DNA of 64,000 nucleotides from Solen grandis. Taxonomy: Eukaryota > Mollusca > Bivalvia > Adapedonta > Solenidae. Position numbers and translations under genes: made by a program. This document shows, one piece after another, positions 56,363 through 64,000 of this stretch. How positions within the stretch are numbered: the stretch's first letter is position 1; each line of letters begins with the position of its first letter. Under the pieces are notes generated by a model, which worked only from the letters and a program-made list of their open reading frames with translations, was not told the origin of the DNA and made no database searches. Location: NCBI GenBank assembly GCA_021229015.1, contig CM037788.1, positions 42,393,774 to 42,457,773 on the forward strand, given 5' to 3'.

Positions 56363-56692
56363 ATTAAATAGCTATACAAAAGAACAATGTATGCAAAATA
56401 AAAGACGGGAAGACCGAAGAAAACCCGTACAAAGAAAAATCTCGAAACGAGACAACAGTATATACAAAATCAATATAATAAAACCAGTGTCACGGGAGCC
56501 GAAGCACGGAAACCCGTGACACAAGGCAAAAGGTCCCGATACGGGACGGAAATTGGGAATTCTACACGAATATAGAATAAAACTAAGAGAACAATATAAA
56601 CAACACAGCCGAGGCTATGAAAAGATAAGAAAGGAGAGCTGTAGCGCACAGAAGCTATCAAGAAAGGGACACACAAGGTAACCCACTGAAAC

Positions 56693-56828
56693 TCGATGGC
56701 TTCCAAAACACAATTGGAGAACGGGGGTTACACTTCCGGTAACTAGGGGGTTTAGGGAATGGTTTATTTTGCGGACTCTGTTTTGGAAGCTGTGCACAAA
56801 TAGACACATACCTGAAGTAATAACAGGT
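56693..56828 (-). repeat. Inverted terminal repeat of DIRS copy 2, 5' side
   Basis: Reverse complement of 50639-50773 (CAATTGGAGAACGGGGGTTA, GGTTTAGGGAATGGTTTATT, CTGTTTTGGAAGCTGTGCAC, TACCTGAAGTAATAACAGGT). The outermost bases 56829-56851 (AACGTATTTATGCTATTAAA) are specific to this end. Confidence 0.9.
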
Positions 56829-56851
56829 AACGTATTTATGCTATTAAAATG

Positions 56852-57640
56852 GTAAGATTATCAGACAACATGATGCTAATTATCATTGTAGAACTGATGC
56901 TAGCTTAGATGGCTGGGGCTGCATAGATATAGGAAGTGATAGTCCTGCAAATGGCCGTTGGTCAATTAGAGAATCTGAATTTCCAATTAATTATCTTGAA
57001 TTGTTGGCCATATATTTTTCATTGAAAGCATTATATAATGATGTTTGTGATTCACATATACAGTTTCAATGTGACAATGTTTGTGCACTTATATCAATGA
57101 TTTTGGGGGTATGCATTCTGTAAGGATGGATAATCTGTCAAAAGATATTTGGCAGTGGTGTTTACAAAAGAATATCCATATATCTGCTGTTTACATTCCA
57201 GGGGTAGAGAATACTGCAGATTTTTATTCTAGACATTTTTCAGACTCGACTGAATGGAAGTTGAAAACTCAGGTTTTTAACAGGTTGTGTGAGCATTTTT
57301 TCATGCCTAACATTGACCTTTTTGCTTCTAGGCTTAACAAGCAGTTAGAAAACTATGTTTCATGGTTTCCAGAACCTGATGTAACATTTGTTGATGCTTT
57401 TAGCAGGTCCTGGTTCAGGTTAACTCCTTATATTTTTCCTCCCTTTGGGATTTTGGGTAAAGTGGTTAATAAGATCATGAATGACAAGGTAAAGCAAGCC
57501 ATTGTTGTTTTCCCATATTGAACTTCACAATCATGGTTTCCGCTTATACTAGAGTGTTTATGTTCTCATCCGGTTAGACTGCCAAGGCACAAGAACCTGC
57601 TGACTTTGCCACACAACGGAGAGATACATTCGCTGTCAAG
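56852..57640 (+). pseudogene. Plus DIRS RNase H and downstream domain, after the insert
   Basis: The polymerase frame broken at 50598 resumes here. RNase H motifs are TDASLDGWG (about 56893-56919), the glutamate in NYLELLAIYF (about 57000), QCDN (about 57067-57078) and NTADFYSRH (about 57208-57234). A frameshift at about 57075-57085 separates QCDN from the YINDFGGMHS continuation (frame 57081-57521). The DIRS-specific DLFASRLNKQ (about 57316-57345) and YIFPPFGILG blocks follow. Another shift at about 57515-57522 ends the frame. Residual similarity runs into the recombinase. Confidence 0.85.
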
Positions 57641-58630
57641 GAGAGTGAATCTGGTCGCAGCGATTGTATCAGGTCAGCCCTCAAAGGTTTGGGAATTTCA
57701 CAGGGTTTGTCAGACTTCATCCTCCATTCGTGGGCACCAGGGACACGTAAGCAATATAACCTTGCCTGGAATAAATGGTGTCTTTGGAACTATATCAGAT
57801 CGAGTGATCCGTTTCAAACGTCTGAGTTAGTGGTCATTTAGTATTTGTTTTATTTATTTAACTTAAAGAAGTCATATTCAGTCATTAACACACACAAGTC
57901 TATGCTGTTACAGACATTACCTTTTTTCAATAATCTGTGGTGTGAAAATGTTTGGCTGATAAAGAGGTTTATGAAAAGTGTGTTTCTAAGGAAACCTCCT
58001 AAGCCACGATATGTTTTTACTTGGGATGTGTCTACTGTTCTTACTTACCTGAAATCCCTGATGCCTTTGGATTCATTGTCATTGAAAATGCTTACTTTTA
58101 AAACAGTTGCGCTGTTAGCATTGGCAACAGCTCCTCGTGCACAAACTATTGTTTCTTTGTCTTTAGATAATATGATAAGGAGACAACAGGCAGTTGCTTT
58201 TTCCTTTGATGAAGTATTAAAGTCTCCTAGGCAAGGACATAATTATACTTTGTGTGTTGAACATTTTAATGATGAATCTTTATGTGCGTTGCATACATTG
58301 ATGTTTTATATCAATAGGACTAAGAATGTTAGGAACACTAAGAAAGTGTTTATTTCATACGTTACATTTAGAGAAGTGTCAACTAGTACAGTTGCTAGAT
58401 GGCTCAAAGCTGTATTGGAACTTTCAGGAATAGATATTTCTGTTTTTAAAGCCCATTCTTACAGAGGAGCTGCTTCATCTGCAGCTTTCTTTGCTGGATG
58501 TTCTTTGGATAATATTCTTAAAACAGCAGATTGGTCTTCAGATAAGAACTTCAGAAAGTTTTATTTGAGGCAACCTATTAAAAAGTCAGGTAATGGTGCG
58601 TCTTTCAGAGATGCTGTGTTTAAGTCATAG
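57640..58630 (+). pseudogene. Plus DIRS tyrosine recombinase, one in-frame stop
   Basis: The N-terminal part is readable from about 57640 (GTRKQYNLAWNKWCLW around 57745), then an in-frame TAG at 57839-57841, after which the frame is open for 261 codons to 58630. Counted from 57845, the catalytic arginine is R98 in ATAPRAQTIV, the HxxR is H204/R207 in AHSYRGAASS, W230 precedes, and the nucleophile is Y240 in NFRKFYLRQP. The catalytic set is therefore complete and only one stop separates it from the N-terminal domain. It is the best preserved recombinase catalytic domain in the window. Confidence 0.88.
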
Positions 58631-58809
58631 TTCTGAAGAACTGAATTGTGTTGTATGATTAAGTACAGTCTTGTTTACTTGAAATCGTAATATTTTGTAC
58701 CGTGGGTTAATGCTTTTGGTGTTTATTTATATAGATATGATTTTGTAAACATAATGGGTTTATAAATATGCGTTTAGATATTATGTTTTGTTGTCTTTAA
58801 AGATGCTGT

Positions 58810-58920
58810 TGTATACATGCGACGCCGAAGGCTTTATGGAAAATAATGGACCCCCATCCAAGCTTTAGTGATGGATGGGGGGCATTATTGGAATAAAGCC
58901 GGAAGCCGAGCATGTATACA
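58810..58920 (+). repeat. Internal complementary region, plus DIRS
   Basis: Positions 58810-58848 are the complement of the left end (48058-48096: ATTATTTTCCATAAAGCC and on), and 58846-58920 the complement of the right end (59114-59188, two differences seen). The two halves meet at GGAAAATAATGGACCCCC. It has the same architecture as in copy 2 with unrelated sequence. Confidence 0.9.
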
Positions 58921-59007
58921 CCCTCCCAGATCTTCAAAGTATTTAATTGCATAGTTAAATTTATTACCCTCCCGATGAATAATGTATTTACAACAAAACA
59001 TCTTTAA

Positions 59008-59186
59008 AAGAATGACACGTGCTTTGCGAAACCGGAAGTTGTCGCTGATTGGGTGTACTCGTTTATTCTTTAAATGTGCGAACACAGGGAACATGTTCAG
59101 AATGAAATGCTGTCGTATACATGCTCGGCCTCCGACTTTATTCCAATAATGCCCCCCATCCATCACTAAAGCTTGGATGGGGGTCC
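59008..59186 (+). repeat. Right inverted terminal repeat, plus DIRS
   Basis: Its inner 59008-59125 mirrors 48085-48201. The outer 59126-59186 (TCGGCCTCCGACTTTATTCC, then GCCCCCCATCCATCACTAAA and GCTTGGATGGGGGTCC) is specific to this end. CCCCCATCC and GGATGGGGG can pair as a hairpin at the tip. Confidence 0.85.
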
Positions 59187-59189
59187 ATT

Positions 59190-59670
59190 TTCCTTTAAAG
59201 ATTCTAACCATATCTACTATTTTTTGCATTTTTAGCAAAACCATTTGCTAAATAAAACCACCAATAAGAACATCATTTCTAATAATCTGTCACTTGAAAT
59301 ATATCACTGTTAACTGGGATCCAATAAATAAGAAGATCATTCCAATAGATCACAGGAAACCATCATCAAATACCCACACTTCAGCTATTTCGTTACATCA
59401 CATTTAAAATTTATAATAATGGGATGTTAGCATTGAATAAACTGTGGATATCCAGCAGTGTGGTGAATGCCAGAGAGAGCAAAGATCAGACCACCCTTAC
59501 CATGCTAAATTTCTTAATTGGACTTGTCTTTTCCTCATTTCAGATTCTACCATTAGTTGTTTATGGGGGTGCTTGCTGAAAATTTATAAAACAAATAGTA
59601 ATCAGTGCAGATCATGATCTCACTGCACAAAAAGCCCAATAGATATGGTGAGATCTTTCTTTTTAACATT
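59190..59670. other. Gene-free stretch
   Basis: AT-rich DNA after the DIRS locus. No gene or recognisable element. Confidence 0.5.
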
Positions 59671-60060
59671 TTAGCTTACCTGAGCACATATGTTAAGGAT
59701 AATTAAGCTGTTAGGAATGTTGAATGTCCCTTATCCACTCATCCACAATTACTTTGTTTACTTTATATCATCATTTCTTAAACAATCAACTGGCGTGCGT
59801 TCAGTATGCCGAACCGTATGCAACCGTACGCTTACAGTCAGCTATGAACCGTCTCAGTGCCATGAACCACGATGTCCATGTCTACCTATATACTGCATAA
59901 GATGCACGTGAATAGCATGGTATATGGTCCTAATACAACTTCATAGCTGACTGTAAGCGACCGGTTGCATAGGGTTTGACATACTGAACGCACGCCTGCA
60001 TTGAGTACATTTTTTCATATGAAGTTTCAGCTACCTATGGAATGCAAGGTCTTTTTTCAT
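59671..60060 (+). mobile_element. Subtype D element fragment carrying a MITE
   Basis: It starts TTTTAGCTTACCTGAGCACA, then AATGTCCCTTATCCACTCAT and TATCATCATTTCTTAAACAA, the order of subtype D at 12773. It is interrupted at 59792 by the MITE and fades out after it; the right hairpin end is missing. Confidence 0.5.
59792..59996. mobile_element. MITE with about 55-bp inverted repeats
   Basis: GGCGTGCGTTCAGTATGCCG with AACCGTATGCAACCG and CTTACAGTCAGCTATGAA face their complements TTCATAGCTGACTGTAAGCG, CCGGTTGCATAGGG and CATACTGAACGCACGCC. The element is about 205 bp; no clear target duplication is visible, so the superfamily cannot be assigned. Confidence 0.75.
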
Positions 60061-60949
60061 TTTTTTTTCCTCTTAAAAATGCTATCTTTCATATTATTTA
60101 TTTTGGGATTTTGCTTTTTATCTTATTTGATTTTACAACTGTCACTCTAATTATTCTAAATGAATAAAAATAACACCAAAATACAACAGGGTGATTATTT
60201 TAGTAATGTTATTATCTATTTAAACAATCATTAACATCTTTTATAATTATGTTGCTATTTATATTTTACAGAAGTTAGTGGTTATAAACAATATAATCAT
60301 AACATATTCACATCAAAACTGCTTCATTTTACAGTCCATTTTGAAAATATTGATTTATTTTGACGGGTGAAAATTACATGCATATCTCAGTATACTATCT
60401 TGGGATTCTGGAGTCCCAGAATAGATGCCAAAACCGTGTTTGCAGGCGGGCTGTAAATTAAGTTTATTTATTTCCATATTTACTTGTCAGAAAGCACACT
60501 GTCGTATTCAGAATCTCCTCTGAGAGCTATAAATTGTTAAAATTCAAATGAAATTTACATATAAACCAGAAGCAACAAAACTGCATCTCAAGAAAGATTA
60601 AATGTGACAGTAATAAGAAACTTTCCTTTTAATCCATTATGAAAAGCAACATACAATAGAGACCTGCATATAACTTGTATCTTTTACGCTTTGCTTGAGT
60701 ATAATTCATTACTATTTGATTAACACTGATTATTCATTATATCACTGTTTCCGATACAAATCTAATTTCAGTGTTATTTATCACAGCATTAACAAATTAA
60801 CAAGAATTCTGAAAGTATTGCTTAGGCAATACTAAGTCCCCTACCAGCAAAAAGAAAACTAAGAACCCCCGCCTCTCTTCAAGCTACAAACAAGTCAATT
60901 ATTTGATAAATACTTTTGATGAAAGTCCAACGACAATAAATATCAACAA
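60061..60949. other. Gene-free stretch
   Basis: AT-rich, no gene or recognisable element. Confidence 0.5.
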
Positions 60950-61962
60950 GAGGGCCCTGAAACGCTCACCTGAGTACCATTGCTACAACTGATTACAAGG
61001 TTTTTAAACAGACAAGAATTCTGATATAACTCAATCTTTTATCCCTGACAATACTACACACCAAATATATAAGCACTGGGCCTTATGGTTTCAGAGGAGA
61101 AGACTTAGTGCGGGGTCATTTATCTCCAAAGGGAACCTTTTAAAATTAAAACCTTCTACATACCAAAAATCTAAGCTATAGGCCTTATGGATTCATAGTA
61201 GAAGATTTTTTTTTAAAGATTTTCCTATATAACTCAATGTAAAATAAGTGACCCCTGGTGCGGGGGCATTTATCACCATAAGGTCATGATTTGAACAATC
61301 TTGGTAATGAACCATAAGATGATGCTACATACCAAATATCTAATCTCTAGGCCTTATGGATTCACAGAAGAAGATTTTTAAAGATTTTCCTATATAACTC
61401 TATGTAAAACAAGTGACCCAGGGTGCGGGGCATTTATCACCATAGGGTCATGATTTGTACAATCTTGGTAATGAACCATAAGATGATGCTACATACCAAA
61501 TATCTAATCTCTAGGCCTTATAGATTCATAGAAGAAGATTTTTAAAGATTTTCCTATATAACTCTATGTAAAACAAGTGACCCCTGGTGTGGGGGCATTT
61601 ATCACCGTAGGGCTATGATTTGTACAATCTTGGTAATGGCCCATAAGATGATGATACATACCAAATATCTAAGCTCTAGGCCTTGCAGTTTTGCAGAAGA
61701 AGATTTTCAAAGTTTGCATTTTTAAAATCTATTTTTAGCTCCTGTGACCTACTTTTTTAAACCAATCTGAATAATTTGTACAACTTTGATAGAGGGCATC
61801 ATAAGGATGATTCCTGTGAAGTTTGGTCAAAATCCCTTCAGTGGTTCATGAGGAGATGTTGTTTAAAGCAAATTGTTGACGACGGACGCACGCACGCACG
61901 ACGGACAAAAGGCGTTCACAAAAGCTCACCATGAGCACGTTGTGCTCAGGTGAGCTAAAAAG
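60950..61962 (-). mobile_element. Hairpin-ended element, subtype C (minus), complete
   Basis: The right end (element sense) lies at 60950 (CAACAAGAGGGCCCTGAAAC, then GCTCACCTGAG) and the left end at 61962 (GTGCTCAGGTGAGCTAAAAA facing GCTCACCATGAGCAC). A GACGGACGCACGCACGCACG tract lies beside the left hairpin. The interior has about four units of about 170 bp. The right-end hairpin here is reduced (AGGGCCCT). Confidence 0.8.
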
Positions 61963-62523
61963 TTAGGAAAACTGCTATTTGAAAGAAATTTTCTATATCC
62001 AAGGCCCTTAATTTGTCAAAAATCAGTGGACCGGTACAAAACTCAAACTTGATCTGTAACTCATGGTGGTGGACTAATACTTCCAAATATCAGATCAATA
62101 TCTGCAAGCGTTTAGAAAAAAGTCTGGAATACTGCTATTTTAAAGAAATTTTCTAAGGCCTGTAATTTGTCAAAAAACAGTGGTCCGGAATGAAACTCAA
62201 ACATGATCTGTAACTTATGGTGGTTGACTCACATACCAAAGTCCAAGGCCCGTAATTTTGTCAAAAATGGCCAATGTAACCAAAAGTGGTAAACTCACAT
62301 TACAAATATCAGATCAATATCTGTAAGCATTTAGAAAAAAAAGTCTGAAAAACTGCTATTTTAAAGAAATTTTCTAAGGCCCATAACTTGTCAAAAATCA
62401 GTGGACCGGAATGAAACTCAAACATGATCTGTAACTTATGGTGGTTGACTCACATACCAAATATTAGATCAGTATCTGCAAGTGTTTAGAAAAAAAAGTC
62501 CAGAAAACGTACCATAAACACTC

Positions 62524-62739
62524 TTGTATTGTGCTCATTTCTATGACTTCAATTTCAATTTCCAAGAAGGGGTGCGCACAATACATGAGAATTCAGTTTT
62601 TCCTTCGTGTTTCCGAACTTTACCCCACCCACTAGGAAGCCATATTGGCGATTGGCTAAGTCTATATGATTTGTATTCATATTTTAAATTGGTATTAAAG
62701 CTCTATCGTATGTACTTGCCAGAAAATTGTTGTCTGTGA
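62524..62739 (+). other. Conserved small ORF in the inverted-repeat arms
   Basis: A 71-codon frame is matched by 20113-20340 (minus) with two differences over 66 residues (FNFQEGVRTIHENSVFPSC region). No domain is recognised. The DNA includes CCACCCACTAGGAAGCC and GGCGATTGGC (inverted CCAAT), so it may be old promoter or untranslated sequence rather than a gene. High identity simply follows from the arms being near-identical. Confidence 0.25.
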
Positions 62740-62832
62740 TTTCTTCAATATAATTATAAAAGAAATGCTTACAAAACCATTGTTCTTGTTTGTTTATATA
62801 TCGCTGTGAATCACCCAGAACTTGAAATATGT

Positions 62833-63112
62833 TTGTTTGTTGTTGCGTTTAACGTCCCACCGTCAGTATTTCAGTCATTTGGAGACAATGTCTACTTGAG
62901 ACAGATATAGTGTTGCCACACTGCAATTTCACGCCATAGCATGTGGCATGATACCACACCCACTCACATTATCCTGACACCAGGCCAACCAGTCTGGAAC
63001 CACCCTTATACTGAGCAACAAGCAAGGGAGCTAACCAGTACCTTTTACAGGGTTGAACCAAGACCTCCTGCTCCAAGGCAGATCTCTAACACTCAGCCAC
63101 TGGAAATGTAAT
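62833..63112 (-). mobile_element. tRNA-derived SINE, type 1 (minus)
   Basis: Partner of the copy at 19750-20035 in the other arm. The tail complement GCGTTTAACGTCCCACCGTC lies at about 62847 and the head complement near 63100 (CTAACACTCAGCCACTGG). Its B box is weaker (AGGGTTGAACCAAGA), which is one of the visible differences between arms. Confidence 0.8.
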
Positions 63113-64000
63113 CTGAATATAATTAACCGGGAAAAGAGATCGAAGTAAGTAAGTAACAAAAATGTACAAGGGAAAACAACATAGGGTCATTCAATGCTTT
63201 TAATCAAATTAAAAATATACAATATTAACATTTTTGGCCTGCTATAGCCAATTAAACATTTGTTGGTTGGTTTTTTTCTCAGCCTTTTCATAGCTGCAGT
63301 TACTACACCAATACTTTCTCTAGCACTTTTTTCAGTATGCATGCTACATAAATATCAACTTTAAAGTCAATCCCTGTATTAGTATTCAAGTTATGCTCTG
63401 GACTAACTTTCTGAACAAAGGACAATAACTCCAAATTACTTGGCACTTCTCCTGAATGCATGAAGTATCAGCTTTGAATTCAATCCCAGTATAAGTATTC
63501 ATGTTATGATCCAGACAAACTATTGGGACAGATGTACTGACTGACAGATGGACTGATGATGGATGGACAAAGGCAAATCTATATGCCCCAACCCCACAAT
63601 AAGTGGTGGAGGCATAAAAATATCTACCTATGAAGTTTCATGTTGATACCTCTTATAGCCTTTGAGTTATGCTCTGGACAAACTTTAAGTATGAAAAATA
63701 ACAAAGGACAATAACTCCTAAATCATACAAAATAGAGTTGTGGTTCTTGTGCAGTGCACTTCTCTTTTATCAAGCTCTATGTAGCTATGAAGTTTTATGT
63801 TGATACCTCTTATAGCCTTTGAGTTATGCTCCGGACAATATTTAAGTATGAAAAATAACAAAGGGCAATAACTCCTAAATCATACAAAATAGAGTTAAGG
63901 TTCTTGTGCACTGCAATTCTCTTCATCAAGCTCTATCTACCTATGAAGTTTCATGTTGATATCTCTAATAGTTTTGAGTTATGCTCCATCAAACTTTCGG

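Larger units (their letters stand above)
50599..56851 (-). mobile_element. DIRS-type retrotransposon copy 2, nested, near full length
   Basis: This 6.25-kb minus-strand element lies inside the RNase H region of the plus-strand DIRS. Ends: 5' end (element sense) at 56851, 3' end at 50599. It has inverted terminal repeats (50639-50773 and 56693-56828), gag, an intact RT/RNase H frame, a recombinase with one frameshift and an internal complementary region (50814-50910). AAAATG is present at both junctions (50593-50598 and 56846-56851), and removing the element leaves the outer RT/RNase H frame in phase. It is GC-richer than its host and closely related to copy 1 (28748-32436). Confidence 0.92.
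48058..59186 (+). mobile_element. DIRS-type retrotransposon, plus strand, host of a nested element
   Basis: Without its 6.25-kb insert this AT-rich element is about 4.9 kb. It has an inverted terminal repeat core of about 117 bp (48085-48201 and 59008-59125), Gag-like, RT/RNase H and tyrosine recombinase regions in order, and an internal complementary region (58810-58920). Outside it, CTAGTTTAC on the left and TTCCTTTAAAG on the right meet at a shared ATT, with no target duplication, as expected for recombinase-mediated insertion of a circle. All coding regions are damaged. It belongs to a different lineage from copies 1 and 2 (YIDD instead of FDD core, different ends). Confidence 0.85.
60950..64000 (-). 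repeat. Right arm of the >3-kb inverted repeat
   Basis: Inverted partner of 18836-21905; it reaches the window edge and may continue. It contains a complete hairpin-ended subtype C copy (60950-61962), the 130-bp unit array (61970-62500), the CCAAT block (about 62510-62760), the SINE (62833-63112), the GCCTCCACC block (about 63570-63620) and three 160-bp units to 64000. Small indels accumulate along the alignment and the 130-bp array is shorter than in the left arm. Confidence 0.85.

Noticed and set aside
48058..59186. LTR retrotransposon
   Set aside because: There are no direct terminal repeats, no aspartic protease and no DDE integrase; the ends are inverted and the recombinase is of the tyrosine type.
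18836..64000. Polinton/Maverick or other giant transposon with the inverted arms as its termini
   Set aside because: No polymerase B, integrase, ATPase or capsid-type ORF lies between the arms, and the arms themselves are mosaics of ordinary repeats.

Overview
The window looks like AT-rich, repeat-dense nuclear DNA from a mollusc, most probably a bivalve. The inference rests on the absence of any bacterial-style gene packing, on several tRNA-derived SINE types, on many interspersed elements with internal tandem units of about 130-180 bp, and on GTCCGTCGT-type microsatellites. I recognise no host gene with a known function. The coding content is retrotransposon sequence plus, at about 39 kb, two weak small-ORF candidates. 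The window may be intergenic or inside a large intron.

Layout. 1-12 kb: mostly gene-free sequence with a TTAA-flanked MITE (2860-3101), a fold-back element (about 5060-5545), a 103-bp tandem duplication (6076-6281) and SINEs. 12-17.5 kb: a cluster of hairpin-ended repeats, one nested in another. 18.8-21.9 kb: the left arm of a large inverted repeat, whose partner occupies 60.95-64.0 kb; the left arm ends at a 100-N assembly gap (21906-22005). 22-28.7 kb: gene-free DNA and a MITE. 28.75-32.44 kb: a truncated DIRS-type tyrosine-recombinase retrotransposon on the minus strand (copy 1). 32.4-48 kb: SINEs, a 36-bp minisatellite, more hairpin-ended repeats, a TA-flanked MITE and a possible divergent promoter region near 39.3 kb. 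48.06-59.19 kb: a second, AT-rich DIRS-type lineage on the plus strand, split inside its RNase H region by a nearly full-length GC-richer DIRS element on the minus strand (about 50599-56851, sister of copy 1). 59.2-64 kb: MITE, gene-free DNA and the right arm of the inverted repeat.

How the parts work together. In each DIRS element a Gag-like ORF, a reverse transcriptase/RNase H ORF and a tyrosine recombinase ORF lie in overlapping frames between inverted terminal repeats. Beside the recombinase end lies an internal complementary region made of the complements of both outer ends joined head to tail, the hallmark expected for integration through a circular intermediate. Both nested elements keep readable ends, and their insertion junctions show short shared sequence rather than target duplications. 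All three copies carry stops or frameshifts in gag and/or the recombinase, whereas the two minus-strand RT/RNase H frames are fully open.
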